Shown one piece after another: positions 17,617 to 24,056 of a stretch of 45,334 bases of DNA. This DNA comes from Oscillospiraceae bacterium. Its GTDB lineage: Bacteria; Bacillota; Clostridia; Oscillospirales; CAG-272. The notes beneath the pieces are model-generated. The model did no database searches. It saw only the letters and a program-made list of their open reading frames with translations, and was not told the DNA's origin. The number at the start of each line of letters is the position of its first letter. Position 1 is the first letter of the stretch. The position numbers and the translations under genes are program-made. The stretch covers positions 1 through 45,334 of the forward strand of contig SVSB01000024.1 of assembly GCA_015064505.1 (NCBI GenBank). The letters are read 5' to 3'.

Positions 17617-18014
17617 AGCTTTCTCCTGTGCTGCTTCAGATCGTTTCGGTTGACGGCAGATCGGATATGTTCTATTTGCGTGGACTCCTTGCCAATGTAT
17701 ACTTCAACCACGTCGATTCTCGGAATAAGAGGAGGAGAATACTTTTTCATATACCACGAAGCAGCGACGATAAGATTGTTTTTCTTATTTCCGTCAACGT
17801 AGGAGGATGGGCGCCTTGCGAATTCACCGTCGGAATTCTCTTTTACCGTCTTAACCTCAACGAAAACAATATATTCGCCGTCATAGCAAATTATATCGAT
17901 CTCCTTGGTGCTGACTCTGAAATTTCGTTTATGAATTCGGTAACCTAAGCCCTCAAGATATTTAGCGGCGGCATCCTCGCCCTTTTTACCGAGAAGCTTT
18001 ATTGAAAGGCTCAT
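17613..18014 (-). CDS. yraN: UPF0102 protein YraN, predicted endonuclease fold
   Basis: The 133-residue protein has the UPF0102 pattern: GEDAAAKYLEGLGY near the N-terminus (E13), then EIDIIC (D40) and VFVEVKT (E53, K55), which together form a PD-(D/E)XK-like site. The start at 18014 overlaps the rnhB stop as ATGA; a longer frame back to 18056 lies wholly within rnhB and has no family support. Its position directly after rnhB is conserved in many bacteria. Function is unproven, with DNA processing suspected. Confidence 0.9.
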   Translation of the reverse strand: MSLSIKLLGKKGEDAAAKYLEGLGYRIHKRNFRVSTKEIDIICYDGEYIVFVEVKTVKENSDGEFARRPSSYVDGNKKNNLIVAASWYMKKYSPPLIPRIDVVEVYIGKESTQIEHIRSAVNRNDLKQHRRKL

Positions 18015-18610
18015 TTGTTGAGAAATTTGAGAAAGCTTCTGCGGTGCTCCGGGCACGGTCCGAGCTTTCTTACAAGATCCATATGCTCCTTCGTGGGATA
18101 GCCCTTGTGGCCGGCAAAATTATATTCCGGATACTTTTCAGCAAGCTCCTTCATATATCTGTCGCGGCTTACCTTGGCAAGAATAGAAGCGGCTGCAACG
18201 GAGGGAGACAGTGAATCGCCCTTAACAAGCGTAACCGTATGAAAATCAAATCCTCGGGAGGTGTTTCCGTCGATAATGCCCGCATCGGGCTTGGGATCAA
18301 GCATTGCCGCGGCTCTGCGCATGGCAAGCATAGAAGCGTTGAGAATATTGATTTCGTCTATCTCAGCGGCGCTTGCTGTGGCAATGCCGTAGCTGACGGC
18401 GTTTTCGACTATAATATCGAAAAGCTTTTCGCGTTTTTTCTCGGTAAGCTTCTTTGAATCGTTAAGACCGTCTATTACGAGTCCGTGGGGGAGAATAACC
18501 GCTGCGGCGTATACGGCTCCTGCAAGGGGGCCTCTGCCGGCTTCGTCCATTCCGCACACGGTTAGAAATCCCTCGTTAATGAGCTGTTGCTCGTAAAAAT
18601 AATCCATCAT
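18011..18610 (-). CDS. rnhB: Ribonuclease HII
   Basis: RNase HII cuts at ribonucleotides embedded in DNA. The 199-residue protein has MDEAGRGPLAG (D22, E23), the IIDGN aspartate, and SVAAASILAKVSRDRYM carrying the last catalytic aspartate. It overlaps rbgA upstream and yraN downstream by 4 nt each, the classic ylqF-rnhB-yraN arrangement of Firmicutes. Confidence 0.97.
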   Translation of the reverse strand: MMDYFYEQQLINEGFLTVCGMDEAGRGPLAGAVYAAAVILPHGLVIDGLNDSKKLTEKKREKLFDIIVENAVSYGIATASAAEIDEINILNASMLAMRRAAAMLDPKPDAGIIDGNTSRGFDFHTVTLVKGDSLSPSVAAASILAKVSRDRYMKELAEKYPEYNFAGHKGYPTKEHMDLVRKLGPCPEHRRSFLKFLNK

Positions 18611-19482
18611 TTGAAATTACCCGGAAGTTCCAGTGTTATTTTGCCAAGCTTTCCGTTGCGGAACTCTTCAAGTATCGTAAGGCAAGTTCTTTCCTCGTTG
18701 ATCTCGCCCCCGGAAACAAGAAAACCGCGCTTTCTTCCTATCATGAGCATAACGTCGTAACCGCTCAGAGCTTCGATGTCGTATTTCATAATGTCTATAC
18801 CGTATCGATCTTCTATTATCAACGGCTCGATCTTTAAGAGCCTGTCGCAAAGGCGGCATGCAAGATCCTCGTTATCGAGAATATCCTGCTTAATCGTGCC
18901 TGTAAAAGCAAGATTTTCCGCAATATATCTGTTTTCAAATTTAGGCCAAAGCACGCCGGGCATATCAAGAAGCTCAAGCCCGTCGCTTGCCGTTACCCAC
19001 TGCTTATCCTTGGTAACGCCGGGGCGGTTCTCAGACTTTGCAGCGGCGGAATTTGTCAGTCGATTTATAAGGGTTGATTTACCTACGTTGGGAATGCCGA
19101 GGACCATTGCCCTGATCCTTCGTCCGGTCATGCCCTTTGCCTCCCACTTTGCGATTTTTTCGGCAAGAAGGCGATGAACCGCAGGTCTGATCTGGTTCAG
19201 ACCGTTGCCCGTCTTGCAATCGCAAAGAATGCACGCGACCTGATCCTTTTCAAAATGCTCCTTCCAAAGCTTGTTCATATCGGGCATTGCAAGCCCTGCC
19301 TTGTTCAGCAGAATAAGCCTTGGCTTTCCCGCGGTAAGCTTCGGAACCTCGGGGTTTGCGGAGCTCATGGGAATGCGGGCGTCACGCAATTCAAATATAA
19401 CGTCCACGTCGCGCAGATTCTCGGAGATCATTCTGCGTGTTTTGGCCATATGGCCGGGGAACCACTGAATCTCTTTACTCAT
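18607..19482 (-). CDS. rbgA: Ribosome biogenesis GTPase RbgA (YlqF)
   Basis: RbgA assists late assembly of the 50S subunit. The 291-residue protein has circularly permuted GTPase motifs: the G4 region LLNKAG (N60, K61) comes first, then G1 GIPNVGKST at 129-137, then G3 DMPGVLWP. The N-terminal WFPGHMAKTRR motif is typical. The aspartate normally ending G4 (NKxD) is a glycine here, which is odd since that residue sets guanine specificity. It lies 1 nt after lepB and overlaps rnhB. Confidence 0.95.
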   Translation of the reverse strand: MSKEIQWFPGHMAKTRRMISENLRDVDVIFELRDARIPMSSANPEVPKLTAGKPRLILLNKAGLAMPDMNKLWKEHFEKDQVACILCDCKTGNGLNQIRPAVHRLLAEKIAKWEAKGMTGRRIRAMVLGIPNVGKSTLINRLTNSAAAKSENRPGVTKDKQWVTASDGLELLDMPGVLWPKFENRYIAENLAFTGTIKQDILDNEDLACRLCDRLLKIEPLIIEDRYGIDIMKYDIEALSGYDVMLMIGRKRGFLVSGGEINEERTCLTILEEFRNGKLGKITLELPGNFK

Positions 19483-19483
19483 A

Positions 19484-20185
19484 TTACTTTTTCACCATGG
19501 GTACTGCACCGAATTTGTTCAAAGGCAAAAATCTTACGATCAGCCTTCCGACAATGTGTTCCTCGGGGATGAAACCTATGCCCGTGCTTCTGCTGTCAAG
19601 AGAATGGTTTCTGTTATCTCCCATGGCAAAAACGGTGCCCTCCGGAACCTCAATGGGAAACTTCAGATCGGATGTAATGTGCGCGTCTTGCTTGAAGAGC
19701 ACGTAACCGCTTTCGTCGAGAGGCTCAGCAGTATCCAGTTCTTCGAGAGAGTCGGCGACGTAAACGGTCATGGTTCTGTCATTGTGGAAGACTATATTGA
19801 CCCACTGTCCCTCGGTTGCGATGACTCTCTTTATGAGTGGGTCGGAGCGGTGAGAATCTCTGTTCTGAAAAACAACTATATCACCGTATTCGGGCTCGTA
19901 GAACAGCTTGCTGACGATAACCGTGTCGCCCTCCGTGAGAGTCGACTCCATAGAACTGCCCACAACCTTTGCGGGGCGGGCAATGAAGCCGAAGAACACA
20001 AGCACGAAACAGGCGGCGAATGCAAGCGTCTCGACGAAATCGTAAAACATCTCAAGCATCTTCCGCTTGCTATCGTCGGTGCGCTTCTTTTCGGATTCCT
20101 CGTCAAGAGCGGAAACGTAATCAAGCACGACGTTCTCGGAGGCGCTTTCGCCGTTGTTTTTCTCGATTGGGTCTTTATTCATCAT
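19484..20185 (-). CDS. lepB: Signal peptidase I
   Basis: LepB removes signal peptides from exported proteins. The 233-residue protein has a cytosolic N-terminal segment of about 45 charged residues, one transmembrane helix at about 52-70, and an outer catalytic domain with the Ser/Lys dyad: S78 (VGSSMESTL) and K119 (PLIKRVIA). The later MGDNRNHSLDSR box is also present. It overlaps the upstream ApgM-like gene by 4 nt, and rbgA follows after 1 nt. Confidence 0.96.
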   Translation of the reverse strand: MMNKDPIEKNNGESASENVVLDYVSALDEESEKKRTDDSKRKMLEMFYDFVETLAFAACFVLVFFGFIARPAKVVGSSMESTLTEGDTVIVSKLFYEPEYGDIVVFQNRDSHRSDPLIKRVIATEGQWVNIVFHNDRTMTVYVADSLEELDTAEPLDESGYVLFKQDAHITSDLKFPIEVPEGTVFAMGDNRNHSLDSRSTGIGFIPEEHIVGRLIVRFLPLNKFGAVPMVKK

Positions 20186-21432
20186 ATACTCCCTAAAATA
20201 TCTTCAATCGTCGTATCTTCATTTACTGAAAGCATAAGCGGAAGCAGTGCGGTGCCGTCGGGGATATCAAGTCCCGTTGCAGCGGCGTTTTCTTCATTGA
20301 ACTTGCCCTTGAGCATGTTAAAGCTTACGTTGCTTGAATATATCACGAACGGAACGTGCTCGCGGCTGTGAGTGCGTATCTCGAGAGGCGTGGGATGATC
20401 GGGGAGCGCCATAACCTTAAAATCCTCGCCCGTCGATTCAAGATGCTCAAGAACGGGAGCGAGTATCTTTTTGTCAATATACTCGATGGAAAGCACCTTG
20501 TTTTCGATCTCGCCCCTGTGTCCGCATTCATCGGGGGCTTCAACGTGAACGTATACGTAATCGTAGCCGTCTTCAAAAGCCTTGATGGCGGCATCGGCTT
20601 TGCCTTTATAGTTGGTGTGGATGTTGCCGGTTGCGCCGTCTACGTCTATACTCTTCATTTTGGCAGCAATAGCAATACCCTTGATAAGATCAACGGCAGA
20701 AATAACGGCGCTTTTCAGCCCCCATTTCTCGTCAAAGCAGGGAAGTGCGGGCTTCTTTCCGGGGCTCCAGAACCACGCGGAGTTTGCAGGGTTCTTCCCT
20801 TCGGCTATCCTCTTGAGATTTACGGGGTGATCGCGGAGAAGCTCTGCGCTCTTCTTCATAACGTCAAGATACTTTTCGCCTTCATCGCCGCCCGGAAGAT
20901 AATCGCCTATACGCTTGCCGATGATATCGTGTGGAGGCGTGAACACGTATTTTGGGTCTGCGTTCTTCCATACGGAGCAATGTCTGTAAGAAACACCCGG
21001 ATAAAAATGCACGGCGTCGCTTCCGAGCTTGGATTCAAGGAATTCTACGAGAACCCTTGCTTCCTCCGATGAGATCTCGTCGGCACTGTGGTCAAGCATT
21101 ACGCGGTCTTCGTAGCAGTCCGCTTCGGAAAGTGTTACCACGTTGCACCTGATCGCGGTATCGTCGTCTGCAAGCTCAATACCGAGGCTCAGCGCCTCAA
21201 GCGGTGATCTTCCGTTGGAGTATATAAGCGGATCGTAGGACATTATGGCAAGGTTTGCAGTGTCGCTCTCGGGACGTAAAGCGGCAGGCACGTTAAGAAC
21301 AGTGCCGACTATGCCTTTTTTGCATATTCTCTCGAGTGTAGGAGCGTCCGCTCTGTCCATAGGGGTTTTGCCGCCAAGCTCGGGTACGGGTCTGTCAGCC
21401 ATACCGTCAAATACCAATACAAAATTTTTCAT
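20182..21432 (-). CDS. ApgM-like phosphoglycerate mutase / proposed homoserine kinase
   Basis: The 416-residue protein belongs to the alkaline phosphatase superfamily and resembles the archaeal-type cofactor-independent phosphoglycerate mutase: FDGMADRP at the N-terminus, the predicted nucleophile S56 in PESDTANLAIMSYDP, then HVEAPDECGHRGE and LPDHPTP. Bacterial members of this group have been proposed as alternative homoserine kinases (TIGR02535) when found with thrC; thrC is in the same operon here. I start at ATG 21432, preceded by AGGTG; the frame extends upstream to 21468 without support. Which activity it has is open. It heads an operon of eight genes. Confidence 0.8.
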   Translation of the reverse strand: MKNFVLVFDGMADRPVPELGGKTPMDRADAPTLERICKKGIVGTVLNVPAALRPESDTANLAIMSYDPLIYSNGRSPLEALSLGIELADDDTAIRCNVVTLSEADCYEDRVMLDHSADEISSEEARVLVEFLESKLGSDAVHFYPGVSYRHCSVWKNADPKYVFTPPHDIIGKRIGDYLPGGDEGEKYLDVMKKSAELLRDHPVNLKRIAEGKNPANSAWFWSPGKKPALPCFDEKWGLKSAVISAVDLIKGIAIAAKMKSIDVDGATGNIHTNYKGKADAAIKAFEDGYDYVYVHVEAPDECGHRGEIENKVLSIEYIDKKILAPVLEHLESTGEDFKVMALPDHPTPLEIRTHSREHVPFVIYSSNVSFNMLKGKFNEENAAATGLDIPDGTALLPLMLSVNEDTTIEDILGSI

Positions 21433-21471
21433 TTTACACCTGTATAATAAGAAGTAGAAAATACTCATACA

Positions 21472-21500
21472 ATTATATCACAGGCTATCGGCAAAATCAA
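21472..21500 (-). promoter_or_regulatory. SigA-type promoter of the apgM-like/lepB/rbgA/thrC operon
   Basis: On the minus strand TTGATT (21500-21495) and TATAAT (21477-21472) are spaced by 17 bp, about 40 nt before the first start codon. Confidence 0.8.
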
Positions 21501-21581
21501 TGATATTATGACGATATTTCCGTATTTCAAGCTCAAAAAACCGTCATTTCGCTTAAAAATTAACAAATATTAAAAAAACTA

Positions 21582-21610
21582 TTGATTTTTGCATTGGGTT
21601 GTGATATCAT
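21582..21610 (+). promoter_or_regulatory. Promoter of rplS
   Basis: TTGATT at 21582-21587 and TATCAT at 21605-21610 are separated by 17 bp. The predicted transcript has a leader of about 75 nt before rplS. Confidence 0.6.
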
Positions 21611-21616
21611 AGCAAA

Positions 21617-21690
21617 GCGCGAAATTGCGCAAGTACAGAACAGTCCTCTGCCATGCTCGCACGAATGTTCATAGAATTAAGGAGGAGCCC
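21617..21690 (+). promoter_or_regulatory. Possible L19 ribosomal-protein leader
   Basis: The leader contains a GCGC-GAAATT-GCGC hairpin at 21617-21630. A second pairing joins GAACA (21638-21642) with TGTTC (21666-21670) around an interior loop, just before AAGGAGGAG. An L19 leader motif upstream of rplS is known in Firmicutes; assignment here rests on position and pairing only. Confidence 0.4.
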
Positions 21691-22032
21691 ATGACTAAGA
21701 TCGAGGCTTTTGCAAACGAGCAGCTTAAGGAAACCGTTCCCGCATTCAACGTTGGTGATACCGTTCGCGTTCACAACAGAATCAAAGAGGGAACAAGAGA
21801 GAGAATCCAGATGTACGAAGGTACTGTTATCGCCCGTCACGGCGGTGGAATCTCCGAGACCTTCACCGTTCGCCGTATCGCATACGGTTGCGGCATTGAG
21901 AAGACTTTCCCCATTCACTCTCCTAACGTAGTTCAGGTTGACGTGATCCGTCAGGGTAAGGTTCGCCGCGCTAAGCTTTACTATCTCCGCGACAGAGTTG
22001 GTAAGGCTGCTAAGGTTAAGTCCAACATATAA
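21691..22032 (+). CDS. rplS: 50S ribosomal protein L19
   Basis: The 113-residue protein matches bL19 throughout: [16 protein letters not shown], then [42 protein letters not shown] and [16 protein letters not shown]19 sits at the interface of the ribosomal subunits. AAGGAGGAG precedes ATG 21691; in-frame upstream codons back to 21625 belong to the leader. It is transcribed alone, unlike the rpsP-rimM-trmD-rplS operons of many bacteria. Confidence 0.97.
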   Translation: MTKIEAFANEQLKETVPAFNVGDTVRVHNRIKEGTRERIQMYEGTVIARHGGGISETFTVRRIAYGCGIEKTFPIHSPNVVQVDVIRQGKVRRAKLYYLRDRVGKAAKVKSNI

Positions 22033-22045
22033 GCAGATGCTTAGT

Positions 22046-22077
22046 AAAAAAGGGGCCGTCCCGACGGTCCCTTTTTT
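22046..22077 (+). terminator. Rho-independent terminator after rplS
   Basis: AAGGGGCCGT pairs with ACGGTCCCTT (one G-T pair) around CCCG and is followed by TTTTTT. Confidence 0.92.
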
Positions 22078-22106
22078 ATCGCAGATCAGTTCATTTTGAT
22101 TAAAAT

Positions 22107-22163
22107 ATTATACAAAAATCGCTTATTTATAAGTTTTGTATAATTAAACTTCGTGATATCAAG
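22107..22163 (+). repeat. Palindromic module, first copy
   Basis: ATTATACAAAA at 22107-22117 is the exact reverse complement of TTTTGTATAAT at 22134-22144, with a 16-nt centre. It is followed by ACTTCG and then TGATATCAAG (22154-22163). The same ordered elements recur at 22751-22834. Confidence 0.6.
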
Positions 22164-22461
22164 CAATTTCCTCTGAATTATTATTATAGAGCCTTTATCG
22201 GAGTGCAAACGGAAAAAGTAATTGCTGACGTCCTGACTCATTATCCGGTTTTTTAGCCAATAGCAGTGTTTCAAGATAAAATGAACCAATGCCTTCTTAC
22301 GGTAACTTGACATTCGAAAAGGTTTTGCGGTAATTTTTTGCGATCGGCGCAGTTTGGATTATGGTTTCAGATCAATAATTTTCTTGCATAGAAATATGTA
22401 CTCGTAATGTAAATTTTACTAATGGTTTTGCCGGTGTATTGACGTCACGTTTAAATACTGC

Positions 22462-22489
22462 TTGAAACGAAGCGGTCGGCTTATATAAT
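22462..22489 (+). promoter_or_regulatory. Promoter of a small transcription unit
   Basis: TTGAAA at 22462-22467 and TATAAT at 22484-22489 are separated by 16 bp. A start site would fall near 22496, at the beginning of the tandem repeat and about 60 nt before the 50-codon ORF. Confidence 0.6.
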
Positions 22490-22494
22490 TATCA

Positions 22495-22530
22495 GGAACG
22501 GTCATACGCGAAGGAACGGTCACACGCGAA
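22495..22530 (+). repeat. 18-bp tandem repeat, two copies
   Basis: Two adjacent 18-bp units, GGAACGGTCATACGCGAA and a copy with one change (T to C in the middle), begin at 22495 and 22513. They cover the predicted transcription start and first 30 nt of the transcript, where an operator or RNA-binding site would act. Confidence 0.8.
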
Positions 22531-22558
22531 TTCGTACAGAGATTTTGGAGATTTACAA

Positions 22559-22711
22559 ATGATGACGCGAATACGCGTTTTGTTTAAGTTGACTGCAAGA
22601 GAATCCATGAAAAAGACTTACGATGTACAAAAAATCTTGGCAGAGAGATTAACTTTGCGATATCTAGTTTTTAGGTGGATGAAGCATTGTTGGCAAAAAA
22701 CCGGTAGATAA
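22559..22711 (+). CDS. Possible 50-residue basic peptide
   Basis: ATG 22559 is preceded by GGAG at 22547-22550 with an 8-nt gap, an ideal distance, and lies downstream of a consensus promoter. The predicted peptide is 50 residues, strongly basic (about 14 K/R), with two tryptophans and one cysteine close to the C-terminus; a second ATG follows immediately. I recognise no family, no signal peptide and no transmembrane helix. Support is only the promoter, ribosome binding site and ORF spacing; it could also be a chance ORF inside a non-coding RNA. Confidence 0.35.
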   Translation: MMTRIRVLFKLTARESMKKTYDVQKILAERLTLRYLVFRWMKHCWQKTGR

Positions 22712-22750
22712 AACCCGTAATACGGCTTATTTGAGGTATTTCTATTCCCT

Positions 22751-22834
22751 TAATTATACAAAATTTGCATTTTGTATAATTATATATACTTCGCAATATG
22801 GTACAATAACTCTATTCTCCATTCTGATATCAAG
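22751..22834 (+). repeat. Palindromic module, second copy
   Basis: A perfect 14-bp inverted repeat, TAATTATACAAAAT at 22751-22764 and its complement at 22769-22782 with a TTGC loop, is followed by TATAC-TTCG and, after a longer gap than in the first copy, TGATATCAAG at 22825-22834. It lies 40 nt after the 50-codon ORF, where it might also act as a weak terminator, although a proper T-run is missing. Confidence 0.6.
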
Positions 22835-22860
22835 AATTTTTTCCAGTTGTGATATTGATA

Positions 22861-23130
22861 TCACTTAGCACACTTGCGCAATTCCTTTAATCGCTCGTAT
22901 TTTTCTTTCGTGGCTTTCCCGCCTCGAAGGTGACGCTCTTTTTTGTTTTGATCGAGAAGTTCTTTTATTTCACCGTACAGGCCTCTGTTAACTTCCTTTA
23001 GTCTGACCGTCACGTCCTTGTGTACGGTGCTTTTGCTGATTCCGAACTCAGACGCGGTCTGTCTTACCGTTGCTTTTTGCTTTATCATAAATTTTGCGAA
23101 GGTCTCGCACCTTTCATCTGTTAAGGGCAT
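22861..23130 (-). CDS. spoIIID: Sporulation transcriptional regulator SpoIIID
   Basis: SpoIIID is a small DNA-binding protein that reshapes mother-cell transcription after SigE activation. The 89-residue protein has the typical helix-turn-helix TVRQTASEFGISKSTVHKDV at 21-40, followed by the basic helical C-terminus RLKEVN through KERHLRGGKATKEKYERLK. GGAGGA precedes the ATG. It is a single-gene unit. A palindrome GTGATAT-TG-ATATCAC at 22849-22864 overlaps its stop codon; there is no clear terminator beyond it. Confidence 0.95.
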   Translation of the reverse strand: MPLTDERCETFAKFMIKQKATVRQTASEFGISKSTVHKDVTVRLKEVNRGLYGEIKELLDQNKKERHLRGGKATKEKYERLKELRKCAK

Positions 23131-23156
23131 ATCTTCCTCCCGATACCTATTTGTTC

Positions 23157-23186
23157 ATTCTATGCCGTCACTTTGATGCGTATTAC
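23157..23186 (-). promoter_or_regulatory. Candidate SigE-type promoter of spoIIID
   Basis: On the minus strand CATAGAAT (23164-23157) matches the SigE -10 consensus CATACAmT in seven of eight positions. A weaker -35-like GTAATAC (23186-23180) lies 15 bp upstream. spoIIID is SigE-dependent in B. subtilis, which supports the assignment. The -35 match is poor. Confidence 0.4.
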
Positions 23187-23206
23187 TTCCCCTTTCCCGT
23201 TTTTTC

Positions 23207-23235
23207 TTGACACTTTGCAAGTGCTGTGTTAAAAT
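23207..23235 (+). promoter_or_regulatory. SigA-type promoter of the rlmB-like gene
   Basis: TTGACA at 23207-23212 and TAAAAT at 23230-23235 are separated by 17 bp, 30 nt before ATG 23265. It is divergent from the spoIIID promoter. Confidence 0.85.
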
Positions 23236-23264
23236 TGTTAAAAAATCAAGGCAGTAACGTAAAT

Positions 23265-24056
23265 ATGGATAAATTAGATTCACTTGAACTTATTTTTGAG
23301 GGCTTTAACGCAGTTAAAGCCGCTATTTGCGGCATCGAATCCGGAATTACCTCCAGAACCGTTGTCCGCGTGCTTTTTTCAAAGAAGCGTCTTATAAAGA
23401 AGGGTTATGAATACAGCTGGCTAAAGACCAGATCCGTTCGGCACGGCTATGATATCGTTCTTTGCGACGAAGATGACGTTTCATCCCTTTGCGCAACTGA
23501 AACACATGGCGGCATAGTTGGTATTTTTTCGCCCCGCGTTCCTGGAAACGCAGAAGCTCTGTGCGATTTTGCAAAGCGTAATAACAGAGGTTGGTTTCTT
23601 GCTCTTGAAGGCATCGAGGACCCCTATAATCTCGGCTTTTCAATTCGCTCGGCTTATGCTTTCGGGTGCGCCGGAGTCGTACTTCCCAAACGCTATATTT
23701 TCGGCGCTGACGGCGTTGTTTGCCGATCCTCTGCAGGGGCATCCGAGCGCATACCCTTCTTCAGGTGTGATCTTTCCGATGCTGTGCGCCGCTTAAAGGG
23801 CGAGGGGTACGGTATCTGCGCGGCTTGCGAAAAGAACGCCGTTTCTCTTTCCGATCATCCTCTTTCTTTGCCTCTTGTTCTCGTTATCGGGGGCGAAAAA
23901 CGCGGAATCTCCTCCGCTCTTCTTGCGGAGTGCACGGATTATATAAGGATAGATTACGCAAGATTTGCCGGTTCTTCCTTGTCAGCCGTTTCTGCCGCGG
24001 CAGTAATGGCTTATGAAATTGCTGAAAAGAACGGATTACTTATTAAAAATGATTGA
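23265..24056 (+). CDS. TrmH/SpoU family RNA 2'-O-methyltransferase, RlmB-like
   Basis: SpoU-family SPOUT enzymes methylate ribose 2'-OH in rRNA or tRNA. The 263-residue protein has an N-terminal substrate-binding segment (EGFNAVKAAI) and a C-terminal SPOUT fold with motif 1 EDPYNLGFSIRSAYAFG, motif 2 VIGGEKRGIS and motif 3 GSSLSAVSAAAVMAYE. In motif 3 the usual SLNVS asparagine is a serine here. The frame runs back to 23226 but that overlaps the -10 box, so ATG 23265 is chosen. Target RNA site is uncertain. Confidence 0.82.
   Translation: MDKLDSLELIFEGFNAVKAAICGIESGITSRTVVRVLFSKKRLIKKGYEYSWLKTRSVRHGYDIVLCDEDDVSSLCATETHGGIVGIFSPRVPGNAEALCDFAKRNNRGWFLALEGIEDPYNLGFSIRSAYAFGCAGVVLPKRYIFGADGVVCRSSAGASERIPFFRCDLSDAVRRLKGEGYGICAACEKNAVSLSDHPLSLPLVLVIGGEKRGISSALLAECTDYIRIDYARFAGSSLSAVSAAAVMAYEIAEKNGLLIKND

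Larger units (their letters stand above)
22078..22860. other. Gene-poor 780-bp interval between rplS and spoIIID
   Basis: No recognised protein family is encoded here and the base composition is AT-rich compared with the flanks. It contains two copies of a palindromic module, a consensus promoter, an 18-bp tandem repeat and a 50-codon ORF with a ribosome binding site, each listed separately. A 75-codon minus-strand ORF (22086-22313) lacks a ribosome binding site and shows no familiar motif. Confidence 0.6.

Noticed and set aside
19556-20371. 271-codon plus-strand ORF
   Set aside because: It is antisense to lepB and the end of the apgM-like gene; both are supported by catalytic motifs.
22086-22313. 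75-codon minus-strand ORF next to the rplS terminator
   Set aside because: It has no Shine-Dalgarno sequence, overlaps the palindromic module and matches no family I know. It might be a remnant, but the evidence is too weak to list as a gene.
22495-22530. Tandem repeat as the start of a CRISPR array
   Set aside because: There are only two directly adjacent units with no spacers and no cas genes nearby.
22849-22864. Palindrome GTGATAT-TG-ATATCAC as spoIIID terminator
   Set aside because: It overlaps the stop codon and has no T-run on the minus strand, so it is not a convincing rho-independent terminator.
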